This document shows positions 1 to 6,186 of a stretch of 6,224 nucleotides of DNA, piece after piece; position 1 is the stretch's first letter, and each line of letters starts with the position of its first letter. The stretch lies in NCBI GenBank assembly GCA_025922795.1, contig JAICHC010000181.1, forward strand, positions 1 through 6,224, read 5' to 3'. A model generated the notes under the pieces. That model saw only the letters and a list, made by a program, of their open reading frames with translations. It did no database searches and had not been told where the DNA came from. Both the position numbers and the translations under genes were made by a program. This DNA is from Candidatus Binatia bacterium. Lineage in GTDB: Bacteria > Desulfobacterota_B > Binatia > UBA9968.

Positions 1-2
1 CG

Positions 3-101
3 ATCAGTTCCAAAGTGCCTCACCTGCCGGTCGTTCAGCTGGTCTTGCAGGGTAAAGAGCGAGTCGAAAAAATCCGCGAGCAAACCCAGAATATCGAATG
101 A
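3..101 (+). CDS. yicC: YicC family protein, C-terminal fragment (5' part outside window)
   Basis: Only the last 32 codons are present; the gene enters from the left edge. The reading frame ends in ERVEKIREQTQNIE and then TGA, which closely matches the highly conserved C-terminus of YicC/YloC proteins (usual ending E-KIREQVQNIE). YicC family members are reported as stress-associated endoribonucleases or RNA-decay adaptors, and yicC commonly lies directly upstream of gmk, as it does here. The stop codon overlaps the gmk start in an ATGA arrangement (98-101), so the two are probably translationally coupled. The call rests on a short but characteristic tail plus gene order. Nothing can be said about the rest of the protein. 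Confidence 0.8.
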   Translation: MSSKVPHLPVVQLVLQGKERVEKIREQTQNIE

Positions 102-757
102 AACGACCGATTGCGCCGGCCAAGCGGCTAGGGATAATTTTTATCCTGTCCGCCCCCTCTGGCGCTGGTAAGACGACCCTCTACAACGGCCTTCGGGAAA
201 TCTATCCTGAAATTGAACTTTCGGTTTCTTGTACGACAAGGGCACGGCGGCCCGGCGAAGTGAACGGCCGCGATTACCGCTTTTTGACCGATCGGCAATT
301 CGATGAGCTCAGGCGCCGGGGCGATTTTGCCGAATGGGCCAAGGTCCACGATTACTTCTACGGCACCCCGAAACGGCCGCTGCAGCGCTGCGTCCGGGCC
401 GGACGAGATATTCTCCTCGATATCGATGTTCAGGGCGCGCGTCAGATTAAGCAAGTCTGTCCGGAAGCCGTCTCGATTTTCCTTTTGCCGCCGTCGCTGC
501 GCGAGCTCGAGCGCCGTCTAGCGGCGCGTGGAACCGACGGCAGGGAAACCATTCGCCGCAGGCTCGCCAACGCCCAAGGTGAAATCGGTGAAATAATCCA
601 TTATGATTACTATGTTGTGAACCGTGAGGTCAAAGAGGCGGTGGGCGCGCTCAGCGCAATCGTGAAGGCTGAACGCTCCAGAATATCGCGGGTGAGCGGA
701 TGGCGGCTGGAGCCGTTGCGCCGGAAGGCGCGCGAGGGTCGATGGCCAAAGAAATAA
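98..757 (+). CDS. gmk: Guanylate kinase
   Basis: This 219-residue cytoplasmic enzyme transfers phosphate from ATP to GMP, giving GDP, a required step in GTP and dGTP supply. A Walker A loop of the guanylate kinase type is visible (APSGAGKT, residues 19-26). It is followed by the GMP-binding segment SCTTRARRPGEVNGRDYRF (44-62) and the lid/core stretch ILLDIDVQGARQIK around residues 105-118. The length is slightly above the usual ~205 residues because of a short N-terminal extension and a basic C-terminal tail. The first Walker A residue is Ala instead of the more common Gly, a tolerated variant. The ATG at 98 overlaps the yicC stop (ATGA). No strong Shine-Dalgarno sequence precedes it, so translation probably depends on coupling to yicC. 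The 3' end overlaps the start of the RSH gene by 16 bp. Confidence 0.96.
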   Translation: MKRPIAPAKRLGIIFILSAPSGAGKTTLYNGLREIYPEIELSVSCTTRARRPGEVNGRDYRFLTDRQFDELRRRGDFAEWAKVHDYFYGTPKRPLQRCVRAGRDILLDIDVQGARQIKQVCPEAVSIFLLPPSLRELERRLAARGTDGRETIRRRLANAQGEIGEIIHYDYYVVNREVKEAVGALSAIVKAERSRISRVSGWRLEPLRRKAREGRWPKK

Positions 758-2955
758 AAATCAACGAGCTGGTCGAGAAAGTCCAGTCGTATTATCCGGC
801 CGCGGATATCGACTTGATTCGCAGCGCCTACGATTTTTCGGCCAAAGTGCATCAAGGCCAAAAACGGCTCTCGGGCGAGCCTTATCTGATTCACCCGATG
901 GCAGTGGCGGATATCATCGCCGATCTTAAGCTCGACGTTCCCAGCGTTGTCGGCGGTCTCTTGCACGATACGGTTGAAGACACCTTGACGACGCTTGATG
1001 AGCTGAAAAGTTTATTCGGCCGCGAGATTGCTACGCTGGTCGACGGCGTGACCAAATTGGGGCGAGCCAACTTCAGCAGCCGCGAGGAAAAGCAGGCGGA
1101 AAACTTTCGCAAGATGTTGCTGGCGATGGGCAAGGACGTGCGGGTCATTTTGATCAAACTCGCCGACCGCGTGCACAACATGCGCACCCTCGATCACATG
1201 CCGCAGCAAAAACGCATTCTGATCGCCCAGGAGACCCTGGATATCTATGCGCCGTTGTCACACCGGCTCGGCATCGCCTGGATCAAGAGTGAGCTCGAGG
1301 ACCTGGCGCTCAAGTATCTTCATCCGGAGGTTTACTACCAGCTCAAACGCAATGTCGCCAAGAAAAAAAGTGACCGGGAGAAGTACATCGATGAAGTGAA
1401 TTCGATCATTACCAAAAAACTCGAAGGCGAAGGCATCGAAGCCGAGGTGAGCGGGCGGCCGAAGCACTTCTACAGCATCTACCAAAAGATGGAGAGCCAG
1501 AACCTGCTCTATGACCAGATCTACGATCTGGTGGCGTTCCGGATTTTGGTCGATACGCAGCGCGAATGTTACGAAGCCCTTGGGCTGATTCATTCGCAGT
1601 GGCGCCCAGTGCCGGGCCGGTTTAAAGATTATATCGCGCTTCCCAAGCTCAACATGTATCAATCGTTGCATACCAGCGTGATCGGCCCGTACGGCGAACG
1701 AATTGAGATCCAGATCCGGACGCATGAAATGCACCGGGTCGCCGAGGAGGGGATTGCGGCGCACTGGCGCTACAAGGAAGGCGAAGAGTTTCAGGTCAGC
1801 GACATTCAAAGATTCGCATGGCTCAGGCAACTGCTCGAATGGCAGGAAAACCTGCAGGATCCCCAGGAGTTTTTGCACAGCTTGAAGGAGGACTTGTTCT
1901 CCACTTCGATGTATGTGTTTACGCCCAAAGGCGACCTGCTGAACTTTCCCAAGGGTTCCACGGTAATCGACTTCGCCTACCGGATTCACTCTGAAATCGG
2001 CCAGCGTTGTTCGGGGGCGCGGGTCAACGGCCAATTGGTTTCGCTCAAATATATCCTGCGCAGCGGCGATACGGTTGAAATCATTACCACGCCCCAGCAG
2101 GCGCCGACCCGGGATTGGCTCAAATGGGTGAAAACACCGCGCGCGCAATTAAAAATCCGCAACTGGCTTAAGGCGCAACAGCGCGAGCGCAGCGTGCTCC
2201 TCGGCAAGGAGATTCTCGAAGGCGATCTGCATCGCTACGGGCTCAACTACGCAGGGTTGCGCGATGAAGGCAAGATCGCCTGGCTGACCAAAGAGTTGGC
2301 GATGAAAGACGAAGAAGCATTGTTGGCCGGAATCGGCTACGGGCGAATCACCACCCGCCATGCGCTCGCCAAGTTGCTCCCTGCTGATAAGCTCGACGCG
2401 GGAATAAAAAAGGGGGATGGCGCGCTCGAGTCGCTATTTCGCGTGGTATCGAAGCAGAAGCGCGGTCTGGGCATTCGCGTCAAGGGTATCGACGACGTGC
2501 TCGTGCGGTTTGCGCTATGCTGCCATCCACTGCCCGGTGAGCATATCATCGGTTTCATCACGCGCGGTCGCGGTGTCACCATCCACACCGTTGGTTGTCC
2601 GACCGTGCTCGAAAGCGATCCGCACCGGAAAATCGACGTGAGTTGGGAAGCCACCGACCAGGCTCCAAGGCCGGTGAAAATTGAAGTGACCTGCGTCGAC
2701 CAGCCGGGCTTGCTGGCCGCTATCAGCGCGGCTATTACCAACGCCGAGGCGAATATCGCGCGCGCTCAAGTCCGAACTTTTACCAGCCAGCGCGCGATCA
2801 ATACCTTCGAAGTGATGATTAAGGATTCCGAGCACCTCAATCGGGTGTTGCAAAACGTCGCCAAAGTCGACGGCGTCTACAGGGCCGTGCGCGCGCGCGG
2901 CAGAACCGGCGGCAAAGTCGAGTCAGATCACATCCAGAAAGAGGAGCTGCACTGA
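742..2955 (+). CDS. spoT: Bifunctional (p)ppGpp synthetase/hydrolase (RSH; SpoT/Rel type)
   Basis: This 737-residue long RSH protein makes (p)ppGpp from ATP and GTP/GDP and hydrolyses it, setting the stringent response in the cytoplasm. Domains in order are: HD hydrolase (about 25-195) with H51, H75-D76, E79-D80 and D142/N146 all present; synthetase (about 235-345) with D262, the RFKD motif (293-296), Y306 and E322; TGS (about 389-449); helical linker; conserved Cys region with CCH (593-595), H615 and C619; and C-terminal ACT (about 646-718). The basic RxKD motif is the known signature of bifunctional enzymes, in contrast to the acidic ExDD of monofunctional RelA, so both activities are expected. 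I chose the ATG at 742 because MAKEIKINELVEKVQSY aligns with the usual N-terminus and GAGGG (734-738) precedes it, though the spacing is short. An in-frame ATG at 700 would add 14 atypical residues inside gmk. It could equally be named rel. Confidence 0.95.
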   Translation: MAKEIKINELVEKVQSYYPAADIDLIRSAYDFSAKVHQGQKRLSGEPYLIHPMAVADIIADLKLDVPSVVGGLLHDTVEDTLTTLDELKSLFGREIATLVDGVTKLGRANFSSREEKQAENFRKMLLAMGKDVRVILIKLADRVHNMRTLDHMPQQKRILIAQETLDIYAPLSHRLGIAWIKSELEDLALKYLHPEVYYQLKRNVAKKKSDREKYIDEVNSIITKKLEGEGIEAEVSGRPKHFYSIYQKMESQNLLYDQIYDLVAFRILVDTQRECYEALGLIHSQWRPVPGRFKDYIALPKLNMYQSLHTSVIGPYGERIEIQIRTHEMHRVAEEGIAAHWRYKEGEEFQVSDIQRFAWLRQLLEWQENLQDPQEFLHSLKEDLFSTSMYVFTPKGDLLNFPKGSTVIDFAYRIHSEIGQRCSGARVNGQLVSLKYILRSGDTVEIITTPQQAPTRDWLKWVKTPRAQLKIRNWLKAQQRERSVLLGKEILEGDLHRYGLNYAGLRDEGKIAWLTKELAMKDEEALLAGIGYGRITTRHALAKLLPADKLDAGIKKGDGALESLFRVVSKQKRGLGIRVKGIDDVLVRFALCCHPLPGEHIIGFITRGRGVTIHTVGCPTVLESDPHRKIDVSWEATDQAPRPVKIEVTCVDQPGLLAAISAAITNAEANIARAQVRTFTSQRAINTFEVMIKDSEHLNRVLQNVAKVDGVYRAVRARGRTGGKVESDHIQKEELH

Positions 2956-2973
2956 TGCCGGCGGGCGAATGGG

Positions 2974-3165
2974 CTAGGCGACCTTCTGAACCCGGCCCGA
3001 GTGTATGCAATCGGTGCAAACCAGAGCGCGTTTGACTTGGCCTTCAAACTTCGCTTTGACCCGCTTAAGATTAGGCTGCCAGGTGCGCTTGGATTTGTTA
3101 TTGGCGTGGCTGACATTGTGACCGACCGATCTTTTCTTGCCGCAAATCGTACAGACTCTAGCCAT
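2974..3165 (-). CDS. rpmB: Large ribosomal subunit protein bL28 (zinc-ribbon form)
   Basis: This 63-residue basic protein is a structural component of the 50S subunit. The N-terminus [20 protein letters not shown] is typical of L28, followed by [15 protein letters not shown] (19-33) and the C-terminal CTDC...SGRVQKV segment. Two CxxC pairs (C5/C8 and C50/C53) make it the Cys-containing 'C+' form, expected to bind one zinc ion; many bacteria also carry or use a Cys-free paralogue. The length matches the short ~62-residue form rather than the 78-residue E. coli protein. It overlaps the end of rfaE2 by 8 bp, so the two are co-transcribed. A purine-rich AGGAT about 11 bases upstream of the ATG may serve as ribosome binding site. 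The usual neighbour rpmG is not present. Confidence 0.95.
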   Translation of the reverse strand: MARVCTICGKKRSVGHNVSHANNKSKRTWQPNLKRVKAKFEGQVKRALVCTDCIHSGRVQKVA

Positions 3166-3673
3166 TTTGTTTTCTTATCCTCTCAATGATTTCGGTTGTG
3201 GAAAACCCCTTTAAATACGGGATCACGGCGACCCGCCCGCCATCCCGTTCGACGATATCGGCCCCGATGATTTTGTCGCCGCTCCAGTCGCCGCCCTTCG
3301 CCAAGACATTCGGCTTTATCATGCTGATGAGCCGATAGGGATCAGGCTCGTCGAATAGAACGACATAATCTACCATCTCCATAGCCGCGATCAACTCGAC
3401 CCGGTCATTCTCCGGTAGGATCGGGCGTGTCGGGCCCTTGATCGTTTTCACCGAACGGTCGCTATTGACTCCGACAACGAGGATATCGCCATGGGCCTTG
3501 GCTTGGCGCAAAAGATGCACATGGCCGCGGTGCAAAAGGTCGAAGCAGCCGTTCGTAAAAACGATCTTTTTGCGGCTTTGGCGCGCTTCGGCGGCGAGTT
3601 CGGCGATCTCGTCGAGATTTTTTAGTTTGCCCGGCACTTTCCATGGGGTAACACGATAACCTGCTGTTTTCAA
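3158..3673 (-). CDS. rfaE2: D-glycero-beta-D-manno-heptose 1-phosphate adenylyltransferase (standalone HldE C-domain)
   Basis: The product transfers AMP from ATP to heptose-1-phosphate, giving the ADP-heptose precursor of the lipopolysaccharide inner core; it acts in the cytoplasm. The nucleotidyltransferase fold is clear: [15 protein letters not shown] (37-51) with the HxGH motif at 48-51, GVNSD (68-72), KGPTRP (79-84), KGGDW (126-130) and the C-terminal [11 protein letters not shown] (156-166). It lacks the N-terminal sugar kinase domain of E. coli HldE, so it is the separate rfaE2/hldC form and the kinase must be encoded elsewhere. The start is uncertain. The longest frame begins at TTG 3673 immediately after an in-frame TAA, without a convincing Shine-Dalgarno sequence. 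An in-frame GTG at 3637 would give 159 residues, closer to the usual N-terminus. The last codons overlap rpmB. Confidence 0.92.
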   Translation of the reverse strand: MKTAGYRVTPWKVPGKLKNLDEIAELAAEARQSRKKIVFTNGCFDLLHRGHVHLLRQAKAHGDILVVGVNSDRSVKTIKGPTRPILPENDRVELIAAMEMVDYVVLFDEPDPYRLISMIKPNVLAKGGDWSGDKIIGADIVERDGGRVAVIPYLKGFSTTEIIERIRKQNG

Positions 3674-3706
3674 TTAAAAATTGCGTCACGTCGGTACGAA
3701 GCCAGC

Positions 3707-3735
3707 TTGACCCCGAGGCAAAATTTGGTTAAGGT
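3707..3735 (+). promoter_or_regulatory. Possible sigma70-type promoter for the ubiD-family gene
   Basis: TTGACC (3707-3712) matches five of six bases of the -35 consensus. A weak -10 candidate, TAAGGT (3730-3735), lies 17 bases downstream in an AT-rich stretch. The site is in the 121-bp region separating the divergent rfaE2 and ubiD-family genes and would give a leader of roughly 55 bases. The -10 match is poor (three of six), so this is only a suggestion. Confidence 0.25.
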
Positions 3736-3784
3736 CCAACACACAGAAAATAACCCTCTGCTTAGCTTCGTTGTCGACTAAATT

Positions 3785-3790
3785 AGGAGG
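3785..3790 (+). promoter_or_regulatory. Strong ribosome binding site deciding the ubiD-family start
   Basis: A perfect AGGAGG sits four bases before the ATG at 3795. It settles the start against the in-frame TTG at 3771, which would place the Shine-Dalgarno sequence inside the coding region. Confidence 0.85.
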
Positions 3791-3794
3791 CCAC

Positions 3795-5234
3795 ATGGAA
3801 TATCAGGATCTGCGGGACTGGATCCAAATCGCCGAGGAGATGGGCGAACTTAAGACGCTGAAGGGATGTGATTGGAATCTGGAAATCGGTGCGATCACCG
3901 AGATCGTGGCCCATAAGGAAGACGGTCCGGCCGTGCTTTTTGAAGACATCAAGGGCTATCCCAACGGCTACCGTGTGTTGTCCAACTCGCTTTCATCGCG
4001 CAAACGCTTGGCTTTGACGCTGGGGCTTCCCTCCGGCGAAAGCAAAATGGATTTCGTCAAAATCTGGAAAGACAATTACAAGAGCATCAAGCCGGTACCG
4101 GCGAAATTCGTCAAGAAAAGCGGGTTATTCGAAAATGTCTACAAGGACGGCGACATCGACATGTTCAAGTTCCCTACGCCCCTTTGGCATGACAAAGACG
4201 GCGGCCGTTATATTGGCACGGGCAGCGTCGATATCACGCGCGACCCAGACGAAGGCTGGGTTAATTACGGCACCTACCGGGTCATGATCCACGACAAGAA
4301 CAAGCTGGGCTTCTATATTTCGCCGGGCAAGCACGGCCGCATTCAGCGGGAAAAATACGCCGCCAGCGGCAAGCCCTTCAAAATCGCCATGTCGTTTGGC
4401 CACGATCCACTCACTTTTCTGGCGGGCAGCATCGAAGTGCCGTACGGCGTGCCTGAATACGAATTCATCGGCGGTTTGCGCGGCGCGCCGTTCGAGATGA
4501 TCGAAGGCGAGTACTCGGGCCTACCGATTCCGGCGAATGCAGAAATCGTTATTGAGGGTGATGTTCACTTCGATAATCCCAAGGTGGAAGGTCCGTTCGG
4601 CGAATGGACCGGCTATTACGCCAGCGCGGAACGCGCCGAACCGTGGGTCGAGGTAAAGCGGCTTTATCACCGTAACGATCCAATCATTCTGGGTTCGCCC
4701 CCGGGCCGGCCGCCGGCAGAACTCGGATGGTACCGCTCTTATCTCCGCTCGGCTTTGATCTGGGACGAGATGGAAAAAGCCGGCGTGCCGGACGTCAAAG
4801 GCGTTTGGCTTACGGTCTCCGGCGGCAGCCGTTTAATGATGGTGGTTTCGATCAAGCAGCGCTATCCCGGTCATGCCAAGCAGGCGGCGGTCGTCGCATC
4901 CCAATGCCATGCGGGCGCTTACCTGGGGCGGTTCGTGGTTGTCGTCGACGACGATATCGACCCATCGAACACCGACGACGTGATCTGGGCCATGTCGAGC
5001 CGCTGCGAGCCCGAACAGGACATCGATATTCTGCGGCGCTGCTGGAGCGGTCCGCTCGATCCGATCATTCATCCGACCAAGAAGGGCTTCAACTCGCGCG
5101 CGATTATCGATGCGACGCGCCCCTACGAGTGGATGAAGGACTTCCCGCCGGTTGCCGAGTCGAGCAAAGAGGTGCTCGACGCCACAGCCAAGAAGTGGGG
5201 CGCGGAGTTGTTCGGAACCAACGGCAAAAAGTAA
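3795..5234 (+). CDS. UbiD family decarboxylase (prenylated-FMN dependent)
   Basis: This 479-residue protein belongs to the UbiD superfamily, enzymes that reversibly (de)carboxylate unsaturated or aromatic acids using prenylated FMN. Cofactor and catalytic positions known from fungal Fdc1 appear present: N157 and R162 in VNYGTYRVMIHD (156-167), H180 in SPGKHG (176-181), and the acidic pair E265/E270 in EGPFGEWTGYY (265-275). The Arg-Glu-Glu catalytic set is therefore intact. Further family segments are PEYEFIGGLRGAPFE (220-234), PANAEIVIEGD (246-256), VVDDDIDPS (383-391) and IDATRP (438-443). Length is normal. The substrate cannot be read from sequence: candidates include 4-hydroxy-3-polyprenylbenzoate (ubiquinone/menaquinone-type pathways) or another aromatic or acrylic acid. 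No ubiX is nearby. The gene is single, divergent from rfaE2, and ends in a probable intrinsic terminator. I withhold the symbol ubiD because many paralogues act outside ubiquinone synthesis. Confidence 0.93.
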   Translation: MEYQDLRDWIQIAEEMGELKTLKGCDWNLEIGAITEIVAHKEDGPAVLFEDIKGYPNGYRVLSNSLSSRKRLALTLGLPSGESKMDFVKIWKDNYKSIKPVPAKFVKKSGLFENVYKDGDIDMFKFPTPLWHDKDGGRYIGTGSVDITRDPDEGWVNYGTYRVMIHDKNKLGFYISPGKHGRIQREKYAASGKPFKIAMSFGHDPLTFLAGSIEVPYGVPEYEFIGGLRGAPFEMIEGEYSGLPIPANAEIVIEGDVHFDNPKVEGPFGEWTGYYASAERAEPWVEVKRLYHRNDPIILGSPPGRPPAELGWYRSYLRSALIWDEMEKAGVPDVKGVWLTVSGGSRLMMVVSIKQRYPGHAKQAAVVASQCHAGAYLGRFVVVVDDDIDPSNTDDVIWAMSSRCEPEQDIDILRRCWSGPLDPIIHPTKKGFNSRAIIDATRPYEWMKDFPPVAESSKEVLDATAKKWGAELFGTNGKK

Positions 5235-5262
5235 GCGCGCTCAGGACAGCTTTATTAAGTCA

Positions 5263-6054
5263 CTAGGAGGGCAAGTCGATCACGATAGTGGTCGGCTTGC
5301 CTTTTTTTATGACCTCGAGCTTGATTTGGCCGGCCGACTTGGCTGCTTGGATCGCGCTTTCAAGTTCCTTCGCCGAAACCACACTCTGCTCGTTCACTTT
5401 CGTGATAATATCGCCGCGCTGCAGCCCCGCATTCATGGCGGCGCTGCCGATCAGCACGTCGGTAACAATCGCGCCTGTTTGTTGTTGGCTGTCGAAAAGC
5501 TTGGCCAGTTCGGCAGTCAAATCTTGCGCCTGGACGCCTAGCTTTTTTTGCGTTTGTTCGGCCCGGGCGGTGCCCTCCGGCAGGGGCTTGGATTTGGCCA
5601 GCACTTGAGCCGCGACGAAGATCGGTGCCTTCATGCGCAACGCAAGCGCGATGGCGTCGCTCGGCCGGCTATCGACCTGCAAATGTTGGCCCTTGGTCAT
5701 TAGCGAAAGAAACGCAAAATAAGTGTTGTTCCGCAGTTCGGTGATCGTCACCCGCTGCAACGTCGCGTTGAGCCCCTGAAGAATATTGCGGATCAAATCG
5801 TGAGTCAGCGGACGCGGAAGTTTGACATGTTCCAGTTCCAAGGCGATCGCTTTTGCTTCGGGGACGTCGATCCAGATCGGAAGCGCTCGTTTATCGGCGA
5901 CGGTTTCAAGAACAACGACCGGCGTTTGCGTGTTGGGATCGATCAAGAGCGTCTTGACTCGTGTCTCGACCGAGCCGGTTTCCTGCGCGGCCTCAAGATG
6001 GGACATGGGCATTGCGAGCGCACAAACAACAATCATCCAATAACTTGATTTCAT
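5263..6054 (-). CDS. Exported DUF151 (bifunctional nuclease-like) protein with C-terminal PDZ domain
   Basis: This 263-residue protein has three parts. Residues 1-23 look like a Sec signal peptide: Lys2, hydrophobic core MIVVCALAM at 7-15, and probable cleavage near EAA-Q at 21-24. Residues about 29-152 are a DUF151/BFN domain, with LPIWIDVPEAKAIALELE (58-75), RPLTHDL (81-87) and DSRPSDAIALALR (128-140). Residues about 172-262 are a PDZ domain of HtrA style: LGVQAQDLTAELA, then GAIVTDVLIGSAAMNAGLQRG (194-214) and GDIITKVNEQ (214-223). DUF151 is named from a plant protein with reported RNase/DNase activity; its activity in bacteria is little established. PDZ domains bind peptide C-termini. An envelope role is inferred from the signal peptide. 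The ATG at 6054 is chosen because AGGAGG lies six bases upstream; an in-frame ATG at 6069 would sit ahead of that site. The gene is convergent with the decarboxylase gene. Confidence 0.85.
   Translation of the reverse strand: MKSSYWMIVVCALAMPMSHLEAAQETGSVETRVKTLLIDPNTQTPVVVLETVADKRALPIWIDVPEAKAIALELEHVKLPRPLTHDLIRNILQGLNATLQRVTITELRNNTYFAFLSLMTKGQHLQVDSRPSDAIALALRMKAPIFVAAQVLAKSKPLPEGTARAEQTQKKLGVQAQDLTAELAKLFDSQQQTGAIVTDVLIGSAAMNAGLQRGDIITKVNEQSVVSAKELESAIQAAKSAGQIKLEVIKKGKPTTIVIDLPS
5270..5308 (+). terminator. Rho-independent terminator of the ubiD-family transcript
   Basis: The segment forms a 14-bp stem (5270-5283 with 5288-5301) closed by a GATA tetraloop and followed directly by seven T (5302-5308). 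The outer arm GGCAAG pairs perfectly with CTTGCC. Two positions are T opposite G, which pair as U.G in plus-sense RNA but would be A/C mismatches in minus-sense RNA. With the T-run on the plus side only, this points to plus-strand termination, 35 bases after the decarboxylase stop. The whole element lies within the last codons of the convergent DUF151-PDZ gene. Confidence 0.85.
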
Positions 6055-6060
6055 GAACCG

Positions 6061-6066
6061 CCTCCT
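6061..6066 (-). promoter_or_regulatory. Ribosome binding site deciding the DUF151-PDZ start
   Basis: On the minus strand AGGAGG precedes the ATG at 6054 with a six-base spacer. It overlaps the codons that would follow the upstream in-frame ATG at 6069, so the shorter form, which begins with a proper signal peptide, is preferred. Confidence 0.8.
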
Positions 6067-6133
6067 CATCCTCGATGACTCATGGCCTACCCGAAGAATT
6101 AACGTGCTGAACGCTTTCGCCGCGCGGCTTTTG

Positions 6134-6160
6134 TTGACCGCGGCATATGCGCTACATTAT
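6134..6160 (+). promoter_or_regulatory. Possible sigma70-type promoter reading out of the right edge
   Basis: TTGACC (6134-6139) resembles a -35 box, and CATTAT (6155-6160) is a four-of-six -10 match at a 15-base spacing, slightly short of the ideal 17. It would serve a plus-strand gene starting near 6187, divergent from the DUF151-PDZ gene. The evidence is motif similarity only. Confidence 0.3.
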
Positions 6161-6186
6161 CGTCGAAGAATGGAGCGGAACCAAGG

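Noticed and set aside
700..741. Upstream ATG at 700 adding 14 residues to the RSH protein
   Set aside because: The extra residues (Ala/Gly/Arg rich) are not part of the usual N-terminus, and the ATG at 742 starts exactly where the family alignment begins.
1258..2148. 296-codon open frame on the minus strand inside the RSH gene
   Set aside because: It lies wholly antisense to a well-conserved gene, its translation resembles no family I recognise, and long antisense frames are common in GC-rich coding DNA.
3671..3683. Palindrome CAATTAAAAATTG as an operator or terminator
   Set aside because: Only five paired bases per arm, AT-only except the ends, and overlapping a possible start codon; too weak to call a binding site or hairpin.
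3696..3771. Inverted repeat ACGAAGC (3696-3702) and GCTTCGT (3765-3771) flanking the divergent intergenic region
   Set aside because: Seven-base arms about 62 bases apart are expected by chance at appreciable frequency, and no further symmetry supports a regulator site.
4727..5266. 179-codon plus-strand frame overlapping the end of the decarboxylase gene
   Set aside because: The translation is Arg-rich and low in recognisable motifs, typical of a shifted reading of a real gene; the decarboxylase frame accounts for the conservation.
5296..5312. Run of seven A on the minus strand before a stem-loop as a programmed frameshift site in the DUF151-PDZ gene
   Set aside because: The stem starts right after the run instead of 5-9 bases downstream, the site is close to the stop codon, and the plus-strand terminator explains the structure better.
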